Shown piece after piece: positions 27,265 to 38,777 of a stretch of DNA of 64,000 nucleotides. A program made the position numbers and the translations under genes. The first letter of the stretch is position 1. Each line of letters starts with the position of its first letter. The stretch is from Lysobacterales bacterium (GTDB lineage: Bacteria; Pseudomonadota; Gammaproteobacteria; Xanthomonadales; Xanthomonadaceae), in NCBI GenBank assembly GCA_019510125.1, contig JAEKKX010000008.1, forward strand, positions 124,001-188,000, written 5' to 3'. A model generated the notes under the pieces. The model worked only from the letters and a program-made list of their open reading frames with translations, was not told where the DNA came from and did not search any database.

Positions 27265-27841
27265 GGGAAGCACCTTCGAAGCGTTGGATGTGGGGAAGTT
27301 GGCGGAGCAGGTAGCCGAGCTGGTCGACGCCCTCGAGCAGGCAGGTGCGCGCGAAGCCGTCGATCGGGAAGCCGAACGCGCGGCCGTCGGGGAGGGTGAC
27401 CGTGGCCGCGGCCACGTCGATGTCGAGTTCGAGGCCGGGCTGCGCCAGCAGCGCGTCGACCACCGCCTCGTCGAGCACGATCGGCAGCAGGCCGTTCTTG
27501 AGCGCGTTGCTGCGGAAGATGTCGGCGATCTCGGCGCTGACCACCGCGCGCAGGCCGGCGTCGCGCAGCGCCCACGGCGCGTGCTCGCGCGAGGAGCCGC
27601 AGCCGAAGTTGCGGCCGGCGACCAGGATCTGCGCGCCCTGCGCTTCGGGGCGGTTGAGCGGGAAGTCGGGGTCGGGCGACCCGTCCTCGCGCCAGCGCCA
27701 GTCGTTGAAGGCGTGGCGGCCGAGGCCTTCGCGGGTGGTGGTGGTGAGGAACCGCGCCGGGATGATCCGGTCGGTGTCGATGTTGCGCTCCGGCAGGCAG
27801 ACGGTGCGCGATTGCAGGCGGACCAGGGCGTCGGCGCTCAT
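27254..27841 (-). CDS. leuD: 3-isopropylmalate dehydratase small subunit
   Basis: A 195-residue partner of LeuC in the isomerisation of isopropylmalate. It has the swivelling-domain motif [18 protein letters not shown] and [13 protein letters not shown]. It overlaps leuC by ATGA upstream and leuB downstream, so the three are coupled. Length matches the E. coli-type subunit. Confidence 0.97.
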   Translation of the reverse strand: MSADALVRLQSRTVCLPERNIDTDRIIPARFLTTTTREGLGRHAFNDWRWREDGSPDPDFPLNRPEAQGAQILVAGRNFGCGSSREHAPWALRDAGLRAVVSAEIADIFRSNALKNGLLPIVLDEAVVDALLAQPGLELDIDVAAATVTLPDGRAFGFPIDGFARTCLLEGVDQLGYLLRQLPHIQRFEGASHAR

Positions 27842-29379
27842 GCGGCATGCTCCTGGGCGGCATGCTCCCGGGCGACGTGCTGCTGGGCAACGTGCTCCTG
27901 CACGGCGTCGCGCGACAGCGTGCGCGGGTCGACGACGTGGCCGGCCACCGCGCAGGCGGCGGCGGTCAGCGGCGAGGCCAGCACGGTGCGCGCGTCGCGG
28001 CCCTGGCGGCCCTCGAAATTGCGGTTGCTGGTGGAGACGGCCAACTGGCCGGGACCGACCAGGTCGCCGTTCATCGCGATGCACATCGAGCAGCCGGGCT
28101 CGCGCCATTCGGCGCCGGCGGCGCGGACGACGCGGTCGATGCCTTCGGCCTCGGCCTCGCGCTGCACCTGCACCGAGCCGGGCACCACCAGCATCCGCAC
28201 CCGCGGATGCACGCGGCGGCCGCGCAGCACCGACGCGACCTGGCGCAGGTCGCCGAGACGGCCGTTGGTGCAACTGCCGACGAACACCACGTCCACCGGC
28301 TGGCCGGCCACCGGCGCGCCGCCGGCGAAGCGCATGTAATCGAGCGCGCGCTGGGCGTCGGCGTCGTTCGCTACCGGCACGTCGGCGTCGATCGCGACCA
28401 CCTGCCCCGGATGCGTGCCCCAGGTGACGGTCGGCGCGATGGCGGCGGCGTCGATGCGCACGGTGCGGTCGAAGCGCGCGCCCGCGTCGCTGCGCAGTTG
28501 CGACCAGCGCGCGACCGCCGCCTTCCAGTCGGCGCCGCGCGGCGCGCGCGGGGTCGTCGCCAGCCACGCGAAGGTGGTCGCGTCCGGCGCGATCAGGCCC
28601 GCGCGCGCGCCGGCCTCGATCGACATGTTGCAGACGGTCATGCGCTCTTCCATCGACAGCGCGCGGATCGTGCTGCCGCGGTATTCGATGACGTGGCCGG
28701 TGCCGCCCGCCACCCCGATCGCGCCGATCACGTGCAGGATCAGGTCCTTCGCGGTGACCCCCGGCGCGAGCGCGCCTTCGACCTCGATCGCCAGCGTCTT
28801 CGGCTTGCGCTGCAGCAGGCACTGGGTCGCGAGCACGTGGCCGACCTCGCTGGTGCCGATGCCGAACGCCAATGCCCCGAAGGCGCCGTGCGTGGCGGTG
28901 TGGCTGTCGCCGCAGACGATCGTCGCGCCCGGCTGGGTCAGGCCCAGCTCCGGGCCGATCACGTGGACGATGCCGCGATGGTCGCTGCCGAAGTCGAACA
29001 GCTCGACGCCGTGCTTCGCGCAGTTCGCGCGCAGCGTCTCGACCTGTTTCTCGGCGTCCGCGGTGTAGTAGGCATGGCGGCCGTCGGCCTGCGCCGGGGT
29101 GGTCGGCGTGCTGTGGTCGAGGGTGCCCTTGGTGCGGTCGGGGCGGCGCACCGTGAGGCCGCGCGCCTCGAGTTCGGCGAAGGCCTGCGGCGAGGTGACC
29201 TCGTGGATCAGGTGCAGGTCGATGTAGAGCACGGCGGGGGCGTCGGCGGTCTCGGGGACGACGACGTGCGCGTCCCACAGTTTGTCGAACAGGGTCTTGG
29301 GCGCGGGGGCGTTCGGCGCCTGGGCGTTCGGCGCCGGGTCGTTCGGGGCTTGATCGTTCGTGGCTTGGTCGGAGGACAT
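27838..29379 (-). CDS. leuC: 3-isopropylmalate dehydratase large subunit with repeat-bearing ends
   Basis: A 513-residue aconitase-family subunit. The [4Fe-4S] cysteines lie in [13 protein letters not shown] and [13 protein letters not shown]; active-site stretches [14 protein letters not shown] and [15 protein letters not shown] are present. The normal N-terminus ([13 protein letters not shown]) is preceded by about 27 residues of repeated A/P/N (QAPN, APNAP), and the C-terminus ends in an imperfect repeat of EHVAQ/EHAAQ units. Both are unlike usual LeuC ends and look like short tandem duplications. ATG 29379 has no clear Shine-Dalgarno sequence; a start within the repeat cannot be excluded. 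Confidence 0.95.
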   Translation of the reverse strand: MSSDQATNDQAPNDPAPNAQAPNAPAPKTLFDKLWDAHVVVPETADAPAVLYIDLHLIHEVTSPQAFAELEARGLTVRRPDRTKGTLDHSTPTTPAQADGRHAYYTADAEKQVETLRANCAKHGVELFDFGSDHRGIVHVIGPELGLTQPGATIVCGDSHTATHGAFGALAFGIGTSEVGHVLATQCLLQRKPKTLAIEVEGALAPGVTAKDLILHVIGAIGVAGGTGHVIEYRGSTIRALSMEERMTVCNMSIEAGARAGLIAPDATTFAWLATTPRAPRGADWKAAVARWSQLRSDAGARFDRTVRIDAAAIAPTVTWGTHPGQVVAIDADVPVANDADAQRALDYMRFAGGAPVAGQPVDVVFVGSCTNGRLGDLRQVASVLRGRRVHPRVRMLVVPGSVQVQREAEAEGIDRVVRAAGAEWREPGCSMCIAMNGDLVGPGQLAVSTSNRNFEGRQGRDARTVLASPLTAAACAVAGHVVDPRTLSRDAVQEHVAQQHVAREHAAQEHAA

Positions 29380-29406
29380 GGGCTTTGCGGTGCGGGGAGG
29401 AGGGGA

Positions 29407-31061
<1,655 letters not shown>

Positions 31062-31062
<1 letters not shown>

Positions 31063-32243
31063 CAGGCGATGGCCTCCAGTGCGGGGGATTCGGGGAAAGC
31101 AGACGCCGCGTCGGGCGCGGCGCGGCCCGGCGACGCCAGCCGGACGACCGCGGGAGAGATCGCGGTGGTCCGGCCGGCGCGCGGGGTGGGGGACGGGGCC
31201 GCGCCGACCGGTGCGCGACCGGCGGCGGGCAGGCGCTCGGCGTCCTGGGTGCGCCGGCGCGGCTTGCGCGGCGCGCGCGGGCGCACGTCGGCGAGCAGTT
31301 GTGCGAGCACGACGGCGTCGATGTTGCCGCCGGAGACGACCGCGCACTTGCGCTTGCCGGCGACGCGGCGGCCGGCGGCCAGCGCCAGCGCGCCGGCGCC
31401 CTCGGCGATCAGGTGTTCTTCCAGCGCCAGTCGCACCAGGGTTTCGCGCAGTTCGGCCTCGCGCACGATCACCAGGTCGTCGAGCAGGTCGGCCAGCACC
31501 TGCCGGGTCAGGACGCCGGCCTGCTTCACGCGCACGCCGTCGGCCAGCGTCGCCGCCGGTGCGATCGGCGACGGGTCGCCCTTCAGCGCGCGATGCATCG
31601 CATCGACGTGTTCGACCTGCGCGCCGACGATGCGCACGCCCTGCGCCTTCAAGGCGAGTGCCACGCCCGCGGCGAGACCGCCGCCGCCGATCGGCACCAG
31701 CACCACGTCCGGCGACAGCGGCGCGATCTCCATGCCGACCGTGCCCTGGCCGGCGATCACGTCCGGATCGTCGAACGCCGACAGGAAGCGGTAGCCGTGC
31801 TTCTCGGCCAGTTGCATCGCGAACAGCCGCGCCTCGTCGAAGGTGTCGCCGTGCTGGCGCACGGTCGCGCCCCAGTGGGCGACGCCGGCGACCTTGGTCT
31901 CCGGCGCGCCGTGCGGCATCACCGCGATCGCCGGCACGTTCAGCCGGTACGCGGCCCAGGCCAGGCCCTGCGCATGGTTGCCGGCGGAGGCCGCGATCAC
32001 CGGACGGTCGTCGCCGCGCTCGCGCGCGGCCAGCAGCGCGTTGAGTGCGCCGCGCACCTTGTACGAGCCGGTGCGCTGCAGGTTTTCGAGCTTCAGCCAG
32101 CAGCCGAAACGTTCGGCGTGGTGCAGCGGCGTCGGCGGCAGGTAGCGCCGCAGCCGTGCCTGCGCGGCGAGGATGTCGCCGGCCTGCACGCTGGGCGGGT
32201 TGCGAACGGGCGCATCGCGGACCGGGCCGACGTCGCTGTCCAT
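31062..32243 (-). CDS. ilvA: Threonine ammonia-lyase (no ACT domain)
   Basis: A 393-residue PLP enzyme that deaminates threonine to 2-ketobutyrate for isoleucine. The PLP lysine is in [16 protein letters not shown]; the phosphate loop is [16 protein letters not shown]. The catalytic domain ends near residue 320, and the rest is a Pro/Ala/Arg-rich tail with no ACT-like regulatory domain, unlike the 514-residue E. coli IlvA. Feedback inhibition by isoleucine is therefore not supported by sequence. It follows ilvE by 2 bp and overlaps leuA by 1 bp, so its place in the ilv-leu transcript supports a biosynthetic rather than catabolic role. Confidence 0.93.
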
Positions 32244-32245
32244 GT

Positions 32246-33163
32246 TCAGACCTCGGTCAACCACGCCGACGCGTGGCTGTCCTCGCCGCGGACCGCGCCC
32301 GCGTAGGCGGCGGCGATCTCGCGCGAGACCGGGCTGCCGTCGGCGTAGCGGCGGCCGTCGATCTCGGCGATCGGCGACACCTCCGCGGCGGTGCCGCAGG
32401 CGAACACCTCGTCGGCCTCCAGCAGCTCCGCGACGGTCACCGGGCGCGATTCGGCGCCGGTCAGCGCCAGCAGCGTGTCGCGGGTGATGCCCGGCAGCGC
32501 GTCGCGATGCTCGACCGCGGTCACGCGGCCGTCGCGCACCAGGAAGAGGTTGGCGCCGGTGCATTCGACCACGAAGCCGGCGTCGTCGATGAACATCGCC
32601 TCGTCGAAGCCGCGCGCCTTCACTTCGCGCTTGGCGAGGATCGAATTGACGTAGGCGCCACACAGCTTCAGCGGCGGCAGCGCCGAGGCCGGATTGCGCC
32701 GCCACGACGAGGCCGAGACGCGAGTGCGGTTGCCGTTGAGATGGACGTTGGTGGACGAGGTGGCGACCATCAGGTGCTGCGGATGGCCGGCCACGTCGAG
32801 GCCGAAGCTGCCGTCGCCGTACCACGCCAGCGGCCGGATGTAGGCGTCGGTCTGGCGGTTCGCGCGCAGCGTCGCCAGCACCGCTTCGGTGGCCTGGGCC
32901 ACGTCGAACGCCATCCCGAGCAGTTCGGCGCCCTTGCGCATGCGCTCCAGGTGCTCGGGCAGGCGGAAGACGGCCGCGCCGCGGCGGGTGGCGTAGGCGC
33001 GGATGCCCTCGAACACGCCGCTGCCGTAGTGCAGCGCGTGGGTGTGCGCGCTGGCCTGTGGCGTGCCGACATCGACCAGCGCGCCGTCGAACCACAGCTT
33101 CAGCGGCGCGGCGACCGGCTGCGGTGCGGCGGTCGGAAGTTCTGCGACGACGCTCAACTGCAT
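32246..33163 (-). CDS. ilvE: Branched-chain amino acid aminotransferase
   Basis: A 305-residue class IV PLP aminotransferase that makes valine, leucine and isoleucine from their keto acids. The substrate region is [17 protein letters not shown], the PLP lysine is in [17 protein letters not shown], and C-terminal [18 protein letters not shown] is the family signature. An N-terminal stretch of ~20 residues precedes the fold. The start at 33163 overlaps ilvM by 10 bp. Confidence 0.95.
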   Translation of the reverse strand: MQLSVVAELPTAAPQPVAAPLKLWFDGALVDVGTPQASAHTHALHYGSGVFEGIRAYATRRGAAVFRLPEHLERMRKGAELLGMAFDVAQATEAVLATLRANRQTDAYIRPLAWYGDGSFGLDVAGHPQHLMVATSSTNVHLNGNRTRVSASSWRRNPASALPPLKLCGAYVNSILAKREVKARGFDEAMFIDDAGFVVECTGANLFLVRDGRVTAVEHRDALPGITRDTLLALTGAESRPVTVAELLEADEVFACGTAAEVSPIAEIDGRRYADGSPVSREIAAAYAGAVRGEDSHASAWLTEV

Positions 33164-33390
33164 GGCTGCACCTGCACGTCGAGGCAGTCGTAGAGCTTCG
33201 CCAGTTGCTGGTGCAGGCTGTCGGCCGGGCGCTCGCCCTCGACTGTCATCTGCAGGTGCCAGCGGTCGCCATCGGCGCGGGCTTCGCCCTCGACGGTCAG
33301 CGGCCGGAAGCCGCGGCGTTCGGCGGTGCCGAGCACCCGGGTGAGCGCGCCTTCGGACTGGCGCAGGGTGAGATCGAGTCGGTAGCGCAT
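33154..33390 (-). CDS. ilvM: Acetolactate synthase small (ACT) subunit
   Basis: A 78-residue single ACT-domain protein (RYRLDLTLRQSEGALTRVLG; later [15 protein letters not shown]). Family knowledge: IlvM-type small subunits stabilise the IlvG catalytic subunit and set its valine sensitivity. It lies 14 bp after the ilvG stop and overlaps ilvE. Length matches E. coli IlvM (87) closely. Confidence 0.9.
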   Translation of the reverse strand: MRYRLDLTLRQSEGALTRVLGTAERRGFRPLTVEGEARADGDRWHLQMTVEGERPADSLHQQLAKLYDCLDVQVQPCS

Positions 33391-33404
33391 GGGGGCGTGA
33401 CTCC

Positions 33405-35309
33405 TCAGGAAGCGGCGGGGGTGGGATGCGGGGCGGCGTCGCCGGGCGACGACGGCGCAGATGACGGCGCCGACGAGGGCGATGCGGACGCGTCGTCCGT
33501 GGTGGCATGCGCCGCATCGGCCTGCGGCGCCGGCGCGCTCGCGGGGAGGCGCGCGACCGGGGTGCCGGCGGCCTGCAGCGCGGCGATGTCCGGATCGGCG
33601 GCGTCGACCAGCGCCTGCACGGCGTCGGCATCGTCGTGCGCGTCCAGCATCTGCGCGTTGTTGTGGTTCGGCGGCACCAGCGGCCAGACGTTCGCGTTCT
33701 GGTCGATCGCCACGTGCAGCAGCGCCGGGCCGGGCGCGGCCAGCAGCGCGTCCAGCGCGGCGTCGACGTCCGCGGCGCGGTCCACGTGCAGCGCCTGCAG
33801 CCCGAACGCCTGCGCCAGCGCCAGGAAATCCGGGTTGTCGGACAGGTCGATCTCGGAGTAGCGGCGCTCGAAGAACAGCTCCTGCCACTGCCGCACCATG
33901 CCCAGCGCCTGGTTGTCGATCAGCACGATCTTGATCGGCAGCCGGTAGCGCGCGACGGTCGCCAGTTCCTGCACGTTCATCAGGAACGAGCCGTCGCCGC
34001 TGACGCAGATCACCTGCGCCGACGGGTCCTGCATCTGCGCGCCGATCGCCGCCGGCAGGCCGAAGCCCATCGCGCCCAGCGCGCCGCTGGTGAGGTGTTT
34101 GCGCGGGTCGTCGAACGCCCAGTGCTGCGCCACCCACATCTGGTGCTGGCCCACGTCGCAGGCGACGATCGCCTCCGGCGCGCGCGCCGACAGCCGCTTC
34201 AGCAGCGCCGGGGCGTACACGCCATCGCCGGGCGCGTCGTAGCGCGGGGCAGTCTTCGCCTTCACCGCGATGCAGGCGTCGCGCCAGGCCAGCCGGGTGG
34301 CGCCGTGGCGGGCGTGCAGGTGGGCGGCGGCCGCGGCCTGCATGCGGCGCATGCTGATCGCGATGTCGCCGCGCACCGGCGCGTCGGCGACGCGCAGCTT
34401 GCCCAGTTCGCAGGCGTCCACGTCCAGGTGCACGACGCGCGCGTTGGGCGCGAACTCGGCCAGCTTGCCGGTGGCGCGGTCGTCGAAGCGTGCGCCGACC
34501 GTGAACAGCAGGTCGCAGGCCTGCACCGCCAGGTTCGCGGCGCGGCTGCCGTGCATGCCGAGCATGCCCAGGTTCAGCGGATGCGCGTCGGGCAGCGCGC
34601 CCAGGCCCTTCAGGGTCAGCACGGTCGGGATCTGCGACGCCTCGACGAACTGGCGGAACGCGTCGACCGCGTCGCCCAACGCGATCCCGCCGCCGGCGTA
34701 GATCAGCGGCTTCTGCGCCAGCGCCAGTTGCGCCAGCGCGGCATGCAGCGAGGCGTCGCTGGCGCCGGGCACGGCCTCCACCGGCGCCGGCGCGTGCGTG
34801 GGCAGGTGCGAGGCGTCGGACACCTGCACGTCCTTCGGCAGGTCGATCAGCACCGGCCCCGGGCGGCCTTCGCGCGCCAGCCGGAACGCTTCGCGCAGCA
34901 CGGTCGGCAGTTCGTTGACGCTGCGCACCAGGAAGTTGTGCTTGACGATCGGCAGGGTCATGCCGAACACGTCGAGCTCCTGGAACGCGTCGGTGCCCAT
35001 CAGGTGGGTGGCGACCTGGCCGGTGATGCAGACCATCGGCACCGAGTCCAGCATCGCGTCGGCGATGCCGGTGACCAGGTTGGACGCGCCCGGGCCGGAG
35101 GTCGCGACGCAGACGCCGACCCGCCCGCTGGCCCGCGCCCAGCCGTTGGCGGCGAGCGCGGCGCCCTGCTCGTGGCGCACCAGCACGTGTTTGAGGGGCG
35201 ATCCATGCAGGGCGTCGTAGAAGGGCATGATCGTGCCGCCGGGATACCCGAACAGCGTGTCCACGCCTTCCGCCAGCAACGCCTGCACCAGCCAGCGGGC
35301 ACCGTTCAT
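33405..35309 (-). CDS. ilvG: Acetolactate synthase large subunit
   Basis: A 634-residue ThDP enzyme that makes acetolactate or acetohydroxybutyrate. The ThDP-activating glutamate is in VLVRHEQGAALAANGWARA, FAD/pyrimidine-binding GLGALPDAHPLNLGMLGMHG follows, and the Mg-ThDP motif is GDGSFLMNVQELATVARYRL. About 60 residues rich in Ala, Pro, Ser and Asp extend past the usual C-terminus. The start ATG overlaps the ilvC stop by one base. Confidence 0.96.
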   Translation of the reverse strand: MNGARWLVQALLAEGVDTLFGYPGGTIMPFYDALHGSPLKHVLVRHEQGAALAANGWARASGRVGVCVATSGPGASNLVTGIADAMLDSVPMVCITGQVATHLMGTDAFQELDVFGMTLPIVKHNFLVRSVNELPTVLREAFRLAREGRPGPVLIDLPKDVQVSDASHLPTHAPAPVEAVPGASDASLHAALAQLALAQKPLIYAGGGIALGDAVDAFRQFVEASQIPTVLTLKGLGALPDAHPLNLGMLGMHGSRAANLAVQACDLLFTVGARFDDRATGKLAEFAPNARVVHLDVDACELGKLRVADAPVRGDIAISMRRMQAAAAAHLHARHGATRLAWRDACIAVKAKTAPRYDAPGDGVYAPALLKRLSARAPEAIVACDVGQHQMWVAQHWAFDDPRKHLTSGALGAMGFGLPAAIGAQMQDPSAQVICVSGDGSFLMNVQELATVARYRLPIKIVLIDNQALGMVRQWQELFFERRYSEIDLSDNPDFLALAQAFGLQALHVDRAADVDAALDALLAAPGPALLHVAIDQNANVWPLVPPNHNNAQMLDAHDDADAVQALVDAADPDIAALQAAGTPVARLPASAPAPQADAAHATTDDASASPSSAPSSAPSSPGDAAPHPTPAAS

Positions 35310-36364
35310 CACGCAGTCTCGGCGATCGGGTCGGGTTGCGCGGCCGGCGCGGCCGCGGCGGCGGGAGCGGAGGCCTGCGCGGACGCCTGGCCCTGCTGCA
35401 GCCACTGCATCTTCGCGCGCAGTTCCCTGCCGACCTTTTCGATCGGGTGGTCCTTGTCGGCCTGCTGGTAGCGCTTGTAGTTCGGCAGGCCGGCGTCGTA
35501 TTCGGCCACCCACTTCTGCACGAAGGTGCCGTCCTGGATCTCGCTCAGGATGTCCTTCATCCGCGCCTTGGTCTCGGCGTTGATCACCCGCGGACCGCTG
35601 ACGAAGTCGCCGTACTGCGCGGTCTCGGAGATGAACTCGAGCATGCGGGTGATGCCGCCTTCGTAGAACAGGTCGACGATCAGCTTGAGCTCGTGCAGGA
35701 CTTCGTAGTAGGCGATCTCCGGCTGGTAGCCGGCCTCGACCAGCGTCTCGAAGCCGGCCTGCACCAGCGCACTGGCGCCGCCGCAGAGCACGGCCTGCTC
35801 GCCGAACAGGTCGGTCTCGGTCTCTTCCTTGAACGTGGTCCTGATCAGGTTGGCGCGGGCGCCGCCCAGGCCGCCGGCGTAGGTCTTCGCCAGATCCTCG
35901 GCGCGGCCGCTGCGGTCCTGGTGCACGGCGTAGATGCAGGGCACGCCGCGGCCGATCTCGTACTCGCGGCGCACCAGCGCGCCCGGGCCCTTGGGCGCGA
36001 CCAGCACCACGTCGAGGTCGGCGCGGGGCGAGATCATGCCGAAGTGCACGTTCAGACCGTGCGCGAACAGCAGGCAGGCGCCGGGCTTCATGTGCGGCGC
36101 CAGCACGTCGGCGTAGAGCTTCTTCTGCACCATGTCGGGGGTGAGCACGGCGACGAGGTCGGCCTGCGCCGCGGCCTCGGCCGGCGACTTCACGGTGAAG
36201 CCGTCGGCGAGCGCCTTGACCTCGGTGGGGCCGCCCGGACGCAGGCCGACCACGACATCGAAGCCGGAATCGCGGAGATTGAGGGCGTGGGCGCGGCCCT
36301 GGCTGCCGTAACCGATCACGGCAATCTGGGGCCGGGCGATGTGAGGCTTGGCGGAAGCGTTCAT
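35309..36364 (-). CDS. ilvC: Ketol-acid reductoisomerase (class I)
   Basis: A 351-residue NADPH enzyme. The Rossmann motif is [20 protein letters not shown]; the knotted C-terminal domain carries metal ligands in [17 protein letters not shown] and [14 protein letters not shown]. The last ~30 residues are an alanine/glutamine/proline tail outside the class I fold. By family it also uses acetohydroxybutyrate for isoleucine. It lies 66 bp after ilvD and overlaps ilvG. Confidence 0.97.
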   Translation of the reverse strand: MNASAKPHIARPQIAVIGYGSQGRAHALNLRDSGFDVVVGLRPGGPTEVKALADGFTVKSPAEAAAQADLVAVLTPDMVQKKLYADVLAPHMKPGACLLFAHGLNVHFGMISPRADLDVVLVAPKGPGALVRREYEIGRGVPCIYAVHQDRSGRAEDLAKTYAGGLGGARANLIRTTFKEETETDLFGEQAVLCGGASALVQAGFETLVEAGYQPEIAYYEVLHELKLIVDLFYEGGITRMLEFISETAQYGDFVSGPRVINAETKARMKDILSEIQDGTFVQKWVAEYDAGLPNYKRYQQADKDHPIEKVGRELRAKMQWLQQGQASAQASAPAAAAAPAAQPDPIAETA

Positions 36365-36430
36365 GGCGATGTCTCGTTGGAGGAAGAGGGGAGGGGAGGG
36401 AGATGCAATGCGTGAGAGAAGGGGGGAAGG

Positions 36431-38170
36431 TCAGGCGGGTTCGGGCGCGACGAGCGCGGCGTCGATGCGTTTCGCGTCGGCGGCCGCGGCGTCGAGCAGG
36501 CCGGGCGAGGTCACCGCGCCGCGCGAAGCCGAGCGCACGTCGCGCGCGTACTTCGCCAGCACGCCGTGGCGCACGCGCGGGGCGATGCGCGCCGGCGCGC
36601 GCGAGGCGAGGTCGGCGGCGACGTCGAGCCGGCGCGCAACGACGTCGATCGTCACCGTGTCGCCGTCGCGCAGCCGCGCGATCGGGCCGCCGTGCGCGGC
36701 TTCCGGCGAGATGTGACCGACCATGAAGCCGTGGGTCGCGCCGCTGAAGCGGCCGTCGGTGATCAGCGCCACGTCGTTGCCCAGGCCCTGGCCGACCAGC
36801 GCCGCGGTCACCGCCAGCATCTCGCGCATGCCGGGGCCGCCGGCCGGGCCCTCGAAGCGGATCACCACCACGTCTCCGGCGCGGATCTCGCGCGCCTGCA
36901 CCGCGGCGAACGCGGCGTCCTCGCTGTCGAACACGCGCGCCGGGCCGGTGTGCTGCTCGCGGCCGTGGCCGGCGAGCTTGACGATGCAGCCCTCCGGCGC
37001 GAGGTCGCCGTAGAGGATCGAGTAGCCGCCGCGCGGCTTGATCGGATCGGACACGGGACGCACGACATCCTGCGTGGGGGAGGTCGTCGCGGCGTTCGCG
37101 TCCGCGAAAAAGCTGCGGCCGGCGATCGTCGGAATATCCTCGATCAGACCGGCCGCGATCAGCGCCTGCGCCACCAGTGCGGTGCCGCCTTGTTGGAACA
37201 TCTCCGCCGCCGTGTAGCGGCCGCCCGGTTTCAGGTCGGCGATCACCGGCGTGCTGGCGCTGGCGGCCTCGAATTCCTCCAGGTCGAACGCCACCCCGGC
37301 CTCGTGCGCGATCGCCAGCAGGTGCAGCGCGGCGTTGGTCGAGCCGGCCGTCGCCGACACCGCACGCGCGGCGTTGCGCAGCGCGGTCGGGGTCAGCAAC
37401 CGGCGCGGCGTCGGGCCGCCGTCGCGCAGCAGCCGCATCACCCGCTCGCCGCAGCGCTCGGCGGCCTTCGGCTTGTCGGCGTGGACCGCCGGGATGTCGT
37501 TGTCGCCCAGCGCCGACAGGCCGAGGAAGGTCAGCACCATCGCCATCGTGTTGGCGGTGAACTGGCCGCCGCAGGCGCCGGCGCCGGGGCAGGCGCGGCG
37601 CTCGATCTCGCCGAGTTCGGCGTCGTCGATGCGGCCCGCCGAATGCGCGCCCACCGCCTCGAACACGTCCTGCACGGTCAGCGCGCGCTCGCCTTCGCCG
37701 CCGTCGGCGTGCTTCGTCTTGCACTTGCCCGGCAGGATCGTGCCGCCGTAGAGGATCACCGTCGGCACGTCGAGCCGCGCCGCCGCCATCGCCGCGGCCG
37801 GGATGGTCTTGTCGCAGCCCACCAGCAGCACCATCGCGTCCAGGCAGTGGCCGGACACCGCCAGCTCGATCGAATCGGCGATCGTCTCGCGCGAGGCCAG
37901 CGAGGCGCGCATGCCGTCGCTGCCCATGGCGATGCCGTCGGTCACTGCGATGGTGTTGAACTCGATCGGCGTGCCGCCGGCCGCCTGCACGCCGCGGCGC
38001 ACGTCCTGCGCCAGGTCGCGCAGGGTCAGGTTGCACGGGGACACGTCGGACCAGGTGTGGATCACGCCGACGAAGGGTTTGGCGATGGCGGCGTCGTCCA
38101 GCCCGGTCGCGCGCAGCATGGCGCGGGCGGGGGCGCGGGCGGGGCCGGATTTGATCGCGTCGCTGTGCAT
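36431..38170 (-). CDS. ilvD: Dihydroxy-acid dehydratase
   Basis: A 579-residue Fe-S dehydratase in the valine and isoleucine branches. Cluster cysteines appear in [16 protein letters not shown] and [19 protein letters not shown], and the C-terminal swivelling domain has [21 protein letters not shown] 38170 (MHSDAIKSG) gives the usual length; GAAGG lies 12 bp upstream. It is the first structural gene of the ilv-leu cluster, just after the attenuator hairpin (50 bp). Confidence 0.96.
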   Translation of the reverse strand: MHSDAIKSGPARAPARAMLRATGLDDAAIAKPFVGVIHTWSDVSPCNLTLRDLAQDVRRGVQAAGGTPIEFNTIAVTDGIAMGSDGMRASLASRETIADSIELAVSGHCLDAMVLLVGCDKTIPAAAMAAARLDVPTVILYGGTILPGKCKTKHADGGEGERALTVQDVFEAVGAHSAGRIDDAELGEIERRACPGAGACGGQFTANTMAMVLTFLGLSALGDNDIPAVHADKPKAAERCGERVMRLLRDGGPTPRRLLTPTALRNAARAVSATAGSTNAALHLLAIAHEAGVAFDLEEFEAASASTPVIADLKPGGRYTAAEMFQQGGTALVAQALIAAGLIEDIPTIAGRSFFADANAATTSPTQDVVRPVSDPIKPRGGYSILYGDLAPEGCIVKLAGHGREQHTGPARVFDSEDAAFAAVQAREIRAGDVVVIRFEGPAGGPGMREMLAVTAALVGQGLGNDVALITDGRFSGATHGFMVGHISPEAAHGGPIARLRDGDTVTIDVVARRLDVAADLASRAPARIAPRVRHGVLAKYARDVRSASRGAVTSPGLLDAAAADAKRIDAALVAPEPA

Positions 38171-38219
38171 CGGGTGGTGGATCCTTCGGAACGATTCGGA
38201 AATTGCCGGGCCCAGAAAG

Positions 38220-38255
38220 CGAAACCCCCGCGCCTTTTCAGGTGCGGGGGTTTCG
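38220..38255 (-). terminator. ilv attenuator terminator
   Basis: Minus-strand stem CGAAACCCCCGC / GCGGGGGTTTCG with small internal pairs, loop GAAAA, followed by the U-rich run CUUUCU. Its 5' arm includes CCCGCACCTG (plus-strand 38240-38249), the exact complement of CAGGTGCGGG ending the leader peptide gene (38290-38299), so terminator and anti-terminator compete. Confidence 0.88.
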
Positions 38256-38285
38256 TTTGAACCCGGGGTCGTGTGTCGCGCAACC

Positions 38286-38447
38286 CTATCCCGCACCTGT
38301 AGGCGTGGTAATAAGGACGACGACGAGGACGAGCGCTGCGAGCGCGAAACCCGCTGCGAGGAAGCGGACGCGCGCCGCGTCCGCACGGGTCCGCGCCGCG
38401 GCGATGGCGGTCGGTCGGTGCGGGCGATGGATGTTGCGCTGCGTCAT
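38286..38447 (-). CDS. ilv operon leader peptide
   Basis: A 53-residue peptide ending in a run of regulatory residues [19 protein letters not shown]. Leucine, valine, isoleucine and threonine codons are packed just before the stop, as in the E. coli IlvL leader. Stalling there would free the anti-terminator pairing described for 38220-38255 and open transcription of the ilv-leu genes. ATG 38447 is chosen; an earlier in-frame ATG at 38483 lies inside the -35 box. No Shine-Dalgarno sequence is visible, and the start lies 7 nt after the candidate -10. Confidence 0.8.
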   Translation of the reverse strand: MTQRNIHRPHRPTAIAAARTRADAARVRFLAAGFALAALVLVVVLITTPTGAG

Positions 38448-38454
38448 GGCTGCA

Positions 38455-38483
38455 GGGAAACACGGTCTTTCGCGCGATGTCAA
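38455..38483 (-). promoter_or_regulatory. Candidate ilv-leu promoter
   Basis: On the minus strand a perfect -35 TTGACA (38483-38478), a 17-bp spacer, then a weak -10 TTTCCC (38460-38455). The leader peptide ATG starts 7 nt after it. Between this element and the divergent gene at 38778 nothing else is recognised. Confidence 0.6.
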
Positions 38484-38777
38484 CCCCTGTCCCCGCGATG
38501 GCGCGCGATGCGCCGGCGCCGACCGCCTCCCCGCGACGCCAAACCCATGCGAATCAAGGCGCTAGCGACGTCGTCGCGACCATCGACGAAAGTCGAAGAC
38601 GACGTCGGCGACGGTCCGTCCGCGCCGACTGAAAGCGTATGCAGCGCGGGGACTGCGCGGAAACGCGCTTCGCCGCGCGCCCGACGGTCCCGCGTGACGC
38701 CCGCCCGAATGCGGGGCTAGACTCGCCCTGCAACGCGTTGACCGACGCCCTCGGTCGGATGCCAGCACGAGGTCGCA

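Noticed and set aside
38484-38777. A gene or regulatory RNA in the gap between the ilv leader promoter and the oxidoreductase operon
   Set aside because: Short open frames on both strands are Arg/Ala/Pro-rich without ribosome sites or motifs; I see nothing I can support.
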